The notes beneath the pieces are model-generated. The model was not told the DNA's origin and ran no database searches. It saw only the letters and a program-made list of their open reading frames with translations. A stretch of DNA of 64,000 nucleotides, taken from DATIXJ01 sp035518715 (lineage in GTDB: Bacteria > Bacteroidota > Ignavibacteria > UBA10030 > SZUA-254). Shown piece by piece: positions 26,221 through 35,587 of the stretch. Numbering within the stretch: position 1 is the stretch's first letter; every line of letters starts with the position of its first letter. A program made the position numbers and the translations under genes. The stretch covers positions 1 through 64,000 of the forward strand of contig DATIXJ010000031.1 of assembly GCA_035518715.1 (NCBI GenBank), given 5' to 3'.

Positions 26221-27494
26221 TGCCTTCACAATCGCTCCTCGAGCTCGACCTCAGCATCGTCTTTCTTCTTTCCGTCATCCTCATCTGGTTCATGATTTTC
26301 TACCAGCTCGTACTGACGCTGGCGGGATTTTTTCACTACCGGAAATCGGTAAAGGAACGCCGCGGAATCGACAAGATGATGTTTGATTTTCCCCGCGTAT
26401 CGATTCTCATTCCCGCACACAACGAAGAAGTGGTTATTCGTTACACTTTGGAGGCAATGGCAAAGCTCGAGTATCCTCCCAACCGGCTTGATATTCTGGT
26501 TATTAATGACGGCTCGAGCGACGGCACCGCCTCGATCGTTCAGGAATTCATGAAGCATGATGCACGCGTCCATCTCTATAACGTTCCTCCCGGTGAAGGC
26601 GGGAAAGGGAAGTCGCGTGCCCTGAATCTAGGCCTCCGGCAAACTGATGCGGAGTTCATCGCCGTATATGATGCCGACAATACGCCGGATCCTCATGCCA
26701 TGAAGTATCTGATGGCACAGCTGTTGAACGATTCGTCGCTCGGTGCGGTCCTCGGAAAATTCCGGACGGTCAACAAGAATCGCAATCTTCTCACACGGTT
26801 CATCAATATCGAAACGCTGAGCTTCCAGTCGATGCTGCAGGCGGGGAGATGGAAATTATTCAAGGTTGCAACACTTCCGGGTACGAATTTTGTCATCCGG
26901 AGGAGCCTCCTGGAGAAGTTGAATGGTTGGGATGAGGGTGCGATCACGGAGGATTCCGAACTCAGCATTCGTGTCTACAAGGAGGGATTCCGGATCAAGT
27001 GCATACCGTATTCGGTTACCTATGAGCAGGAACCGGAATCCTGGAAAGTGTGGATCAAACAGCGTACACGGTGGGTCCGGGGGAACAATTACGTCGGCAC
27101 TAAATTCCTGAAGGAGATCCCGACATTCAAGAACAAATTTCTTGCCGTCGAGCTTCTCTACCTGCTGTCGCTCTATTATGTCTTCCTCGTTGCCATCGTC
27201 AGCTCCGACGTTCTGTTTCTTCTGGGAATATTGAATGTCGTGACCATCAGTCTTCCCGGCCCATATACGGCAGTCTGGATTGTCGGCATCATCCTGTTCC
27301 TTCTTGAAATCCTCCTGGCGCTGTCGTATGACCGGGAGGACAGTATTGCCAATATTCTGATCACATTCCTGATGTATTTTACGTATTGCCAGCTCTGGAT
27401 CTACGTGGTAGGGAAGGCAATTTATCTTGATTTTGTGAAACGGGAGAAACGGACATGGGTGAAAACGGTTCGGTTTGATGTGAAACCCCGATGA
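26220..27494 (+). CDS. Processive family 2 glycosyltransferase (PgaC/BcsA-like)
   Basis: 424 residues. Its ATG overlaps the upstream TGA by one base (TGATG), so translation is coupled. An N-terminal membrane helix (residues 10-38) precedes a GT-A domain with VLVINDGSSDGT-type motif (near 97), the metal-binding YDADNTPDP (near 150), acid motif AITEDSELSIRV (near 242) and QRTRWVRG, the QxxRW signature of processive synthases (near 280). Three to four C-terminal helices follow. These enzymes polymerise sugar nucleotides (cellulose, hyaluronan, poly-GlcNAc) and push the chain across the membrane. No PilZ or BcsB gene is beside it. The deacetylase partner favours an N-acetylated polymer. Confidence 0.88.
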   Translation: MPSQSLLELDLSIVFLLSVILIWFMIFYQLVLTLAGFFHYRKSVKERRGIDKMMFDFPRVSILIPAHNEEVVIRYTLEAMAKLEYPPNRLDILVINDGSSDGTASIVQEFMKHDARVHLYNVPPGEGGKGKSRALNLGLRQTDAEFIAVYDADNTPDPHAMKYLMAQLLNDSSLGAVLGKFRTVNKNRNLLTRFINIETLSFQSMLQAGRWKLFKVATLPGTNFVIRRSLLEKLNGWDEGAITEDSELSIRVYKEGFRIKCIPYSVTYEQEPESWKVWIKQRTRWVRGNNYVGTKFLKEIPTFKNKFLAVELLYLLSLYYVFLVAIVSSDVLFLLGILNVVTISLPGPYTAVWIVGIILFLLEILLALSYDREDSIANILITFLMYFTYCQLWIYVVGKAIYLDFVKREKRTWVKTVRFDVKPR

Positions 27495-27513
27495 ACGACA
27501 GGCCATCGTTCAT
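27491..27513 (+). terminator. Perfect hairpin across the glycosyltransferase stop codon
   Basis: ATGAACGA (27491-27498) pairs perfectly with TCGTTCAT (27506-27513) over a 7-base loop. The stem includes the TGA stop (27492-27494). No T-run follows, so it may terminate weakly or stabilise the 3' end of the message. Confidence 0.35.
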
Positions 27514-27534
27514 ATCCGCGGCCAACATACTCAC

Positions 27535-30500
27535 ATGGAAGAAGTTCTCACATCTGATGCAACGTTAACACTCCCCGATTTTACGCTTGTCTCTGCTTCT
27601 GCGGGAAGCGGGAAGACGACAGCACTCACCCGCAGGTTCCTCCAGATACTTCTCAGCGATCGGATTCCGCACAACACCCTTCCGCACATCCTTGCCGTGA
27701 CGTTCACGAACAATGCCGCCGCGGAAATGAAAGAGCGGATCATCGAGTATCTCAAGCGGATTGCGTTCGGGGATGAATCTGTCCTCGAGCGGTTCCGCAC
27801 AATCGTTTCGGTCGATGACGAACATCTTGTGCGGCGCGCACGCAATCTTGTCGATGTCATTCTCGAGAACTATTCCGACTTTCACGTCGAGACGATCGAC
27901 AGCTTTCTCTCCCGGATCCTGAGAGTTTCCGCGCTTCAGTTCGGCTTTACGCCGGGATTCGAGATCGTTCTCAACGGTACGGAGCTTGTTGAAGAAGCAT
28001 TCGATCTGCTCATGGCGTCAGGAGGCAAGGATCCCGCCGGTCGCGAGCTGCTTCGGGAGCTTCTCGAACTTCTCTCCGATACGCGCAGAGACAAGGACAA
28101 ATTTCTCTGGAATCCCTCGAAGGACCTGCTCCGCGAAGTTCGCCAGGTGTATCAGCGGGTCGGCTCGAAACGCGAGGATATCGGTCCTCTTCCGGAAGGT
28201 ACGGCAAGCGACGCCGGGAAGAAAAAAATTGCAGAGACTCTTCTCGCCATCAGCGGTATTGCAGAACGAGGCAACTTCACGATCACCGTGAACTTTCAGA
28301 AAATCATCAGTCTGGTTCAGAAGGGAGAATTCTCCGAGATACTCACCAGGAAACTCGGTCAAAACGTCCTCAAGGCCTCAAAATCAGCCGGGTTCCAGGA
28401 TGCAGTAGCACAGATTGAGAGACTTCAACGGAAACTTGAAGATGCTGCACGCCTCTACTGTGAGGAGCGTGCCCGTACCTACTACCGGCCGTATGTGAAG
28501 ACGTTACGCCATGTCATGGAACTGCTCGGAGAAGTGCGGCGCCGGAAAGGACAAATCTCCCTGCAGGATGCGGTGAAGGCACTGGCAAATGCCATCTCCG
28601 AAGGAGATGTGCCGGAAATATATTTTTCGCTCGGAGAGAGCATTCACCACTATCTTGTCGATGAATTCCAGGATACCTCTCCGATTCAGTGGGCTACGCT
28701 CCGGCCGCTTGCGGAAAATTCGCTCTCTCAAAAAGGCAGTCTCTTCCTCGTTGGAGACATGAAGCAGGCCATCTACACGTTCCGCGGCGGCGACTGGCAG
28801 ATCATGAAGAAGATGATGTCGGCGGAGGAATTTTCATCGGTGCGATGTACACGGAAAGAGCTGACAACCAATTACCGAAGCGCGGAACCGATCGTTCGTT
28901 TTGGAGGAAAGGTGTTCCGCGAGATTGTTCCGCAGAAGGTTTCCGGGGCCCTTGCGGACTTGAGCGGGTTGGCATCGTTTAAACAGGATGTCGATAAATC
29001 GGGGAAGGGAAAGGGGTATGCGGAGGTGAGTACGTTTCAGCGGGACGAAGACGCTGATCCTGCGGACCCTCCGGAAAAGCAGAAGCTCCTTGCCATCGTG
29101 CGTGATTGTTGTTCGAGAGGTTTCGGGTTCCGCGATCTCGCCGTGCTTACGCCGAGGAACAAGGACGTGGTAGAAGTCAGCCGATGGCTGAATGAATCAA
29201 ACATCCCCTTCCTCTCTCAGAGCAGTCTCGATATCCGGACCCGCAAGATCACCGGTGAGCTCCTGGCAGTCCTGAAATTTCTTGACTCTCCGGTCGACAA
29301 TCTTGCATTCGCGACGGTCTTGCTTGGCGGGCTCTTCGGTGATGTATCGGGAGAAGCCGGCCAGGGGGAGGAAATTCAGAGATTTCTTTTTGAATCACGA
29401 CTTGAGGCGGCAGTCGATGAGCCCTTGTATGTACGTTTCCGATCGGCATTTCCGGAACTCTGGGATCAGGTCTTCGAACCGCTGCTGAAGTATGTCGGAT
29501 ATCTCCCGCTCTACGATCTCTTCACACAAATCTACAGCCAGTTCAGGGTCTTCACACATCATTCCGGAGAGATGTCGGCGTTCGCGAGAATGCTTGAAAT
29601 TGTCAGGAGCTTCGAGCAGGATGGCGGAAATAATCTCAAAGAGTTCCTGCGCTTTGCCGAGGACCCGTCGGATGAGGATGAATGGAATCTCGATGCTCCA
29701 AAGGACGCCAATGCGGTGAGAGTGACGACAGTGCATAAAGCGAAAGGGCTGGGTTTTCCGGTGGTCATCGTTTTGCTTTTTGATGGCCCGCCGCGCAGCA
29801 ACAATCTCTTCTATGATCGTGATGAAGAGGGAATTCGCCTCCTGCGGATCGTGAAAGACTGGGCGAACCGGTCGGATATGCTCGCCGGAATATACCAGAA
29901 GGATCATGATTTCCGGAAAGTTGATGAACTGAACAAACTCTACGTCGCTCTCACTCGTGCCCGCGAGGAGATGTATGTTCTCAGTGTCGTCTCATCCCGG
30001 TTCCCCGAACCATCGGCATATCTTCCGCCGGGAAAATTTACGGATGGAATCCGTATGCGCCGGAATCCCAACCAGGAAGATCTTCCAAGTAAGGCGGATC
30101 TTCATTTTCTCGAGGTGCCGACGGCAATCCAACAGGTCGCCGAGGCATCACTTCGTTTTGCGGAAACGCAGCGGGGGAACTTTTATCACGATGTGCTCTC
30201 TCGCATCGTATTTCTCGACCGCGATATGGAGACTCAACTGCAGAAGGCCGTGGCAATATCCCAAAAAAGCGGGCGCGTCTCGGGCGACAGTGAACCGGCG
30301 GTGGCAACACTATCGAAATTCCTCCGGCATCCTGAAATACGGCCGTTCTTCGAACAGAGAGGGGAGAGATCCGTTCTGAACGAGCGGGAGATCGTGTCAT
30401 CGCGTGGAAGGCTTTTCCGTGTAGACCGGTTAGTGGTAGATCCGGACGCGGTGACAATCATCGATTTCAAAACCGGCGATGAGCAGCCTGAGTATGTTGT

Positions 30501-30606
30501 CCAGGTGCGGGGATACATGGAGATCGCCCGTGAGATTTTCCGGGGCCGCAGTGTGAGGGGAGTACTCGCGTACATCGATCGTCACATCGTCAGATTCGTG
30601 GAATGA
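27535..30606 (+). CDS. addA: AddA/RecB-like UvrD-family helicase-nuclease
   Basis: 1023 residues. A UvrD/RecB superfamily 1 helicase has Walker A SASAGSGKTTALTRRF near residue 20, motif Ia AVTFTNNAAAEMKERI, Walker B-type VDEFQDTSPIQW near 370, QAIYTFRGGD, TTVHKAKGLGFPVVIV near 730 and LYVALTRAREEMYVLS. A C-terminal RecB-family nuclease domain carries the VTIIDFKTGDE active site near residue 976. With its partner it would resect double-strand breaks for recombination, the role of AddAB/RecBCD. It overlaps addB by 4 bases (ATGA). Length is slightly below Firmicute AddA. Confidence 0.9.
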   Translation: MEEVLTSDATLTLPDFTLVSASAGSGKTTALTRRFLQILLSDRIPHNTLPHILAVTFTNNAAAEMKERIIEYLKRIAFGDESVLERFRTIVSVDDEHLVRRARNLVDVILENYSDFHVETIDSFLSRILRVSALQFGFTPGFEIVLNGTELVEEAFDLLMASGGKDPAGRELLRELLELLSDTRRDKDKFLWNPSKDLLREVRQVYQRVGSKREDIGPLPEGTASDAGKKKIAETLLAISGIAERGNFTITVNFQKIISLVQKGEFSEILTRKLGQNVLKASKSAGFQDAVAQIERLQRKLEDAARLYCEERARTYYRPYVKTLRHVMELLGEVRRRKGQISLQDAVKALANAISEGDVPEIYFSLGESIHHYLVDEFQDTSPIQWATLRPLAENSLSQKGSLFLVGDMKQAIYTFRGGDWQIMKKMMSAEEFSSVRCTRKELTTNYRSAEPIVRFGGKVFREIVPQKVSGALADLSGLASFKQDVDKSGKGKGYAEVSTFQRDEDADPADPPEKQKLLAIVRDCCSRGFGFRDLAVLTPRNKDVVEVSRWLNESNIPFLSQSSLDIRTRKITGELLAVLKFLDSPVDNLAFATVLLGGLFGDVSGEAGQGEEIQRFLFESRLEAAVDEPLYVRFRSAFPELWDQVFEPLLKYVGYLPLYDLFTQIYSQFRVFTHHSGEMSAFARMLEIVRSFEQDGGNNLKEFLRFAEDPSDEDEWNLDAPKDANAVRVTTVHKAKGLGFPVVIVLLFDGPPRSNNLFYDRDEEGIRLLRIVKDWANRSDMLAGIYQKDHDFRKVDELNKLYVALTRAREEMYVLSVVSSRFPEPSAYLPPGKFTDGIRMRRNPNQEDLPSKADLHFLEVPTAIQQVAEASLRFAETQRGNFYHDVLSRIVFLDRDMETQLQKAVAISQKSGRVSGDSEPAVATLSKFLRHPEIRPFFEQRGERSVLNEREIVSSRGRLFRVDRLVVDPDAVTIIDFKTGDEQPEYVVQVRGYMEIAREIFRGRSVRGVLAYIDRHIVRFVE

Positions 30607-33452
30607 ATGAAGTTCGCATCATAACACCCCCGCAATCGCTGGTGAATGGCGTGCTGGACATTCTCTTGTCGGCGGGATCTGAATTCGACAAATCCATTGT
30701 GGTCTTTCCGGGAAAACGTCCGGCTCATTTCCTGCGGAAAGCGATAGCCAAGCGCGTTGGAGCCGGTTACCTGCCTCCGGCGATCTATTCCATGGAAACA
30801 TTTCTGGAATCTCTTGCGGCAGAAATGGATCCCTCGACTCCGGCAGCACTTCAACCCGAAGACGCCGCAGTTCTCCTCTTCGACATCCACCGGCAAGCGG
30901 AGCATCCGTTTTCCGATGTACGCTATGACTCGTTCGACGCATTTCTTCCGGTCGGGCTGAAACTCTTTTCGGAGCTTGAAGAGGTGATGTTGACGAATCT
31001 GCCGGTCGAAAAGGTGCATGCTGTTCTCCGGGGTATCGAGTTCCCGCGGTTCAGGACATTCGGGCAGTTCTTCGAAGAATTCTACCGGGAGGTCGGGCGT
31101 CGTGAAATGCGGACCCGCGCGATGCTGATCCGGTCTGTCGCCGAGAACATCGAAACTGCGGACCTCCAATCGTACCGGAGTATCGTCCTTGCCGGACTTT
31201 ACGCACTCACCGTTCCCGAGAGGATCATCGTCAGGAGTCTCATGCGGCGGTCGAATGTTCACCTCGTCGTTCAGGCGGGGATTGGACTTGGAGCACAGCT
31301 GCAACAGATTGGCGTTTCCATTCCTGAAGCGGGTGAGGAGACTTTGCAACAACCGCGTCTTCATTATTATGAATCGCCGGATGCTCACGGTCAGGTCTTT
31401 GCGCTCGCAGCCAAGATTCAGCAGCAGCGAACGACCTGCACTCTGGATGAACGGACAGTGATCGTACTGCCCTCGGCGGATACACTCTTTCCTGTTGTCC
31501 AGCATGCGATCTCTTTCCTTCCGCCCGACGGATACAATATCTCGCTCGGATATCCTCTCTCCCGGACACCGGTCTATGCGTTTCTCAAGAGCATTCTCGA
31601 TCTCGTTTCCTCAATGCAGGACGGGAAATTTTCCGTCCCTTCGTATCTCCGGTTCATCCTCCATCCGTACACAAAGAATATCCGGATTCAGGGTCGATCG
31701 GACGTTACAAGAATACTCTTTCATACACTTGAGGAACACCTCGGCGAAACTAAGTCGAAGGTTCTGATCAGTCTGGAAGAAATCGAAAATGACAGGAAGC
31801 TTTTTGAGGAGATTGCAGCTCGTCTTGCGGGCATCGAAGGAACATATACCACGGAAGAACTCCGGCAACATTGTGCGGCCATCCATCGGGAGACGATCGG
31901 GAAATTTCTAAAACTCGATTCGATCGGCGATTTTGCACGACGGGCGGGTGAGGTGCTGGAGTATATTTTTGAAGAAAGCACGGCCCGCCAGCATCCGCTC
32001 TTTCGGCCGTATGTTGAACAGATGATGGAGCTTCTGCGCCGTTATTCCGGATCGATTGTCGGAGGTCAGAAATTTCAGGATACGGGCGGATACGCGGAAT
32101 TTCTCCGGTACGGAGTCGGTGCACAAACGGTTCCGTTCTCTGGAACACCGCTTCAGGGGGTGCAGATTCTCGGATTTCTCGAAACCCGCAACCTTGCCTT
32201 TGATACGGTCTATCTTCTCGATGCCACGGACGACGTCCTGCCGGGAGGAGAGACGCAGGATTTGCTTCTTCCGTACCAGGTCCGGAAGGTTCTTGGTTTG
32301 CAGACGTCGCGTGAACGGGAACTCCTGTCCGAATACTACTTCGATCTCCTCCTGCGGTCCGCGAAAGAGGTGCATCTCTTCTACACGTCCAACAACAGGA
32401 AGGAGAAGAGCCGGTTTATCCAGAAACTCCAGTGGCAGGCAGAACGGGAGGACAAGAAATTATCCGGGAACAAATTTGCGGAGGTTGTACGCTATCAGCT
32501 GAACCTTGCCAATGCTGATGTCGCTGCGGTAAAGAAAACATCCGGTATGGTCAGGTTCATCAGAAACCGGATGCAATTCAACGCGACCGCTCTGAACACG
32601 TATCTTGCCTGCCCTCTGATGTTCTATTACCGCTATGTTCTCGGTTTACGGGAACGCGATGAAATCACCGATGATGTCGAAGCGTCGGATATCGGTACGC
32701 TTGTGCATGCCATCCTCAAGGAATACTTCGATCCTTTGCTGGGAAAACTCCTCTCGCCGCAGATGTTTCCCGGTGCGCGGCTTGATGAGGTGATCGACAG
32801 GAATTTCCGGAAGACGTACGGAGAAAGCACCAGCGGAGCTATCTATCTTATGAAAGAGCAGGTGCATCGTCAGCTGACGGGATTTGTGGAGAACTATCAA
32901 ATTCCGTTGACGGAAGAGCAGCTCATTGTTACCGCGCTTGAACAATCGCTCTCAGTTGAAGAGTCCGGTTATCGTTTTTCCGGACGCATCGACCGGGTGG
33001 AATCGCGCGGCGGAAAGAACATCATGATTCTCGATTACAAAACGGGCGGCGATGCGAAATACCATGCGGTCGATCTCGAAAAGCTCGACCCCGCTCATCG
33101 CGAGACCTGGTCGGATGCGATCGGTTCATTCCAGTTGCCGCTCTATATGCTTCTCTATTCGAACTACTACAAGCGCGGCGCGGAGGAGGTCACTCCGGCG
33201 ATTCTCTTTCTCGGAAGGCAGCCGATCGACCTGTCCATTGAGTATCGCCTGGGAGGTGAGAAGTACTCGCCGCTGGAGACCTACCGCGCGGTGAAACCTG
33301 TTCTCTTCAAGCTGATTGATGAAATCTGCGATCCGCGCCGCGAGTTTACTCCCGCTCAGGATATGGAGGAGCATTGCCCCAGGTGCCCCTATTCCGCCAT
33401 TTGCGGGACGCAGTACATCCAACGATGGGATACTGCGGAGGGAAGGAAATGA
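30603..33452 (+). CDS. addB: AddB-like PD-(D/E)XK nuclease subunit with Fe-S cysteines
   Basis: 949 residues. The N-terminal helicase-like part is degenerate: VVFPGKRPAHFLRKAI replaces the Walker A, so this subunit probably does not hydrolyse ATP. A C-terminal nuclease domain has IMILDYKTGGD near residue 812. A cysteine near 665 (LACPLMFYYRY) plus HCPRCPYSAICG near 925 give the C ... CxxCxxxxxC arrangement that holds an iron-sulfur cluster in AddB. FLETRNLAFDTVYLLDATDD is helicase-fold related. The start overlaps addA by 4 bases and the end overlaps the HAD gene by 4 bases. Order is A then B, the reverse of Bacillus. Confidence 0.85.
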   Translation: MNEVRIITPPQSLVNGVLDILLSAGSEFDKSIVVFPGKRPAHFLRKAIAKRVGAGYLPPAIYSMETFLESLAAEMDPSTPAALQPEDAAVLLFDIHRQAEHPFSDVRYDSFDAFLPVGLKLFSELEEVMLTNLPVEKVHAVLRGIEFPRFRTFGQFFEEFYREVGRREMRTRAMLIRSVAENIETADLQSYRSIVLAGLYALTVPERIIVRSLMRRSNVHLVVQAGIGLGAQLQQIGVSIPEAGEETLQQPRLHYYESPDAHGQVFALAAKIQQQRTTCTLDERTVIVLPSADTLFPVVQHAISFLPPDGYNISLGYPLSRTPVYAFLKSILDLVSSMQDGKFSVPSYLRFILHPYTKNIRIQGRSDVTRILFHTLEEHLGETKSKVLISLEEIENDRKLFEEIAARLAGIEGTYTTEELRQHCAAIHRETIGKFLKLDSIGDFARRAGEVLEYIFEESTARQHPLFRPYVEQMMELLRRYSGSIVGGQKFQDTGGYAEFLRYGVGAQTVPFSGTPLQGVQILGFLETRNLAFDTVYLLDATDDVLPGGETQDLLLPYQVRKVLGLQTSRERELLSEYYFDLLLRSAKEVHLFYTSNNRKEKSRFIQKLQWQAEREDKKLSGNKFAEVVRYQLNLANADVAAVKKTSGMVRFIRNRMQFNATALNTYLACPLMFYYRYVLGLRERDEITDDVEASDIGTLVHAILKEYFDPLLGKLLSPQMFPGARLDEVIDRNFRKTYGESTSGAIYLMKEQVHRQLTGFVENYQIPLTEEQLIVTALEQSLSVEESGYRFSGRIDRVESRGGKNIMILDYKTGGDAKYHAVDLEKLDPAHRETWSDAIGSFQLPLYMLLYSNYYKRGAEEVTPAILFLGRQPIDLSIEYRLGGEKYSPLETYRAVKPVLFKLIDEICDPRREFTPAQDMEEHCPRCPYSAICGTQYIQRWDTAEGRK

Positions 33453-34141
33453 AAGAACTGCCGCAGGTGCGCGTCCTGACGTTCGACTGCTACGGCACGC
33501 TCATCGACTGGGAATCCGGAATTTTCTCAGCCCTCCAGCCCGTTCTTCAAGCCCACCGTGTCGGGATGGAAGCGGACACGATTCTTGAACACTATGCGAG
33601 ATACGAATCTCGGTTGGAATTGCCTCCTTTTCGAACATACCGTGAAGTGCTGAGGGCGGTTGTCCGTTCATTCGCGACCGAGTGCGGTTTTGATGCGACT
33701 CCGGATGAAGAACGCGTCCTGGAGAAATCACTTCCAACGTGGAGACCGTTCGAAGATACCGTTGCGTCTCTCCGAAAATTACAGGAACGGTATGCGCTCG
33801 GGGTGATATCCAATACCGATGATGATCTTTTTGAATTGACAAGCCGCGAACTCGGAGTGAAGTTCACACATCTAATTACCTCGATGCAGGTACAGTCATA
33901 CAAGCCGTCGCAAACGAATTTTCTCCGTGCGATCGAACAGTGGAAGATTGAGCCGTCACAGATTCTTCATGTCGCACAGAGTCTTCATCACGACATTCCG
34001 TCTGCGAAATCGTGCGGGATGCATACGGTCTGGATTGACAGGAGAAAAGGCAAAACCGGTTCCGGTGCAACACTTCCCTCGAACGCCGAACCCGATCTCA
34101 TCTTTCCTGATTTGAAATCACTGGTCTCGTTCATCGGTTGA
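33449..34141 (+). CDS. HAD-superfamily hydrolase, haloacid dehalogenase type II-like
   Basis: 230 residues. Catalytic motif I is LTFDCYGTLIDWESG (nucleophile Asp near residue 11), motif II VISNTDDD, motif III Lys in QSYKPSQTNF and motif IV HVAQSLHHDIPSAK. The type II haloacid dehalogenase pattern includes the YGTLIDWE and HVAQSLHHD strings. Such enzymes cleave carbon-halogen or phosphate-ester bonds; without the key Arg/Asn context being verifiable here, a phosphatase role is equally possible. The ATG is embedded in the addB stop (ATGA), so it is translated with AddAB, although no functional link is known. Confidence 0.85.
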   Translation: MKELPQVRVLTFDCYGTLIDWESGIFSALQPVLQAHRVGMEADTILEHYARYESRLELPPFRTYREVLRAVVRSFATECGFDATPDEERVLEKSLPTWRPFEDTVASLRKLQERYALGVISNTDDDLFELTSRELGVKFTHLITSMQVQSYKPSQTNFLRAIEQWKIEPSQILHVAQSLHHDIPSAKSCGMHTVWIDRRKGKTGSGATLPSNAEPDLIFPDLKSLVSFIG

Positions 34142-34166
34142 CACTCATAGCGAATCTTCCTACATT
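34138..34166 (+). promoter_or_regulatory. Promoter of the aldehyde dehydrogenase and glycan locus
   Basis: A perfect TTGACA (34138-34143, overlapping the HAD stop codon), 17 bases, TACATT (34161-34166). TAAGTTTG at 34171-34178 also fits the Bacteroidota -7 pattern TAnnTTTG but lacks a well-placed -33. This is the strongest promoter candidate in the window and could drive the long co-directional run that follows. Confidence 0.52.
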
Positions 34167-34213
34167 CTCATAAGTTTGAAATTCTGCATTTCCTTTTCAG
34201 AGTTCTGACCTCG

Positions 34214-35587
34214 ATGGCAATTGCAACAATCAATCCTGCAACCGGGAAGACACTCAAGACTTTCCAGCCATTCACCGAAGATGAAGTGGAGAGCAAACTC
34301 CGGCATGCCTATGAGGCATTCCTGAAGCATCGCACGGAATCTTTCGCGGCGCGGTCGGCAATGATGCGGAAAGCTGCCGACATCCTGGAATCTGAAAAAG
34401 ACCGGTGGGGATCGCTGATGGTGCTCGAGATGGGCAAACCGATCGTTGCGGCGCGGCAGGAAGCCGAGAAATGCGCCCGCGTCTGCCGTTTTTATGCCGA
34501 CAACGCCGAGAAGTTCCTGTCAGACGAGGTTGTCCCGACAAGTGCTTCGAGGAGCTATGTCCGGTATGAACCGCTCGGCACAATACTCGCCGTCATGCCA
34601 TGGAACTTTCCTTTCTGGCAGGTATTCCGATTTGCTTCTCCGGCGCTCATGGCGGGGAACGTCGGATTGCTGAAGCATGCTTCCAATGTTCCGCAGTGCG
34701 CCATCGCGATTGAAGAAATCTTTCGCCGTGCCGGATTCCCCGAAGGAGTATTTCAGACGCTTCTGATCGGCTCGGATCAGGTGCAGCGCGTTCTCGAGGA
34801 TCCGACAGTCAAAGCTGCGACACTCACCGGAAGCGAACCGGCTGGGAGAAGCGTTGCAAGCCTTGCCGGAAAGCTTATCAAGAAAACTGTTCTTGAGCTC
34901 GGCGGGAGTGATCCGTTTATTGTGATGCCTTCTGCGGACCTCGGCGAGGCAGTTGCCGTCGGCATCAAGGCACGGACGGTCAACAACGGCCAGTCGTGCA
35001 TCGCCGCCAAGAGATTCATTGTGCATGATAAGTTGTATGATGCATTTCGCAAATTATTTGTCGAGCAAATGGAGCGGCTTGTCGTCGGTGATCCCATGGA
35101 CGAGCGGACAAATGTCGGCCCCCTTGCGACGCTCGACGGCCTGGAAACGCTCGATGAGCAGGTTCGCACCGCAGTTGAAAGCGGCGCGCGTCTTCTTACC
35201 GGCGGCAAGAAACTTCGCCGGCAGGGATATTTCTATGCTCCCACGGTTCTCGAAAACATCCCATCAGATACCCCCGCCTACAGCGAGGAGCTTTTCGGGC
35301 CGGTCGCTCTGCTCTTTCGCGTAAAATCGGCCGAAGAGGCAGTGCATCTCGCTAACGATACACCGTTCGGACTCGGGAGCTCGGTGTGGACGAGCGATCC
35401 GAAGGAACGGGAGTTCTTTCTCCGGAACCTTGATGCCGGATCGGTCTTCTTTAATGCGATGGTCGCATCAGACCCGCAACTCCCGTTCGGCGGAGTAAAG
35501 AATTCCGGATACGGACGGGAGCTCAGCGCGTTCGGCATCCGGGAATTTGTGAACGTCAAGACCGTCTGGATCAAAGAGTCTGCCTGA
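34214..35587 (+). CDS. NAD(P)-dependent aldehyde dehydrogenase, succinate-semialdehyde type
   Basis: 457 residues, the short form of the succinate-semialdehyde dehydrogenase family (YneI/GabD-like). It has the catalytic Cys in NNGQSCIAAKRF (near residue 260), the general base Glu in LELGGSDPF (near 228), cofactor-binding MPWNFPFWQVFR (Asn that stabilises the oxyanion) and the C-terminal PFGGVKNSGYGREL. It oxidises an aldehyde to an acid with NAD or NADP in the cytosol. The related alpha-ketoglutarate semialdehyde dehydrogenase role cannot be excluded. The following gene starts directly at its stop. Confidence 0.92.
   Translation: MAIATINPATGKTLKTFQPFTEDEVESKLRHAYEAFLKHRTESFAARSAMMRKAADILESEKDRWGSLMVLEMGKPIVAARQEAEKCARVCRFYADNAEKFLSDEVVPTSASRSYVRYEPLGTILAVMPWNFPFWQVFRFASPALMAGNVGLLKHASNVPQCAIAIEEIFRRAGFPEGVFQTLLIGSDQVQRVLEDPTVKAATLTGSEPAGRSVASLAGKLIKKTVLELGGSDPFIVMPSADLGEAVAVGIKARTVNNGQSCIAAKRFIVHDKLYDAFRKLFVEQMERLVVGDPMDERTNVGPLATLDGLETLDEQVRTAVESGARLLTGGKKLRRQGYFYAPTVLENIPSDTPAYSEELFGPVALLFRVKSAEEAVHLANDTPFGLGSSVWTSDPKEREFFLRNLDAGSVFFNAMVASDPQLPFGGVKNSGYGRELSAFGIREFVNVKTVWIKESA

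Noticed and set aside
34171..34178. TAAGTTTG as a Bacteroidota-type -7 promoter element
   Set aside because: A perfect -7 match but no TTTG/TTG at the expected -33 spacing; the TTGACA-17-TACATT pair just upstream is the better reading.
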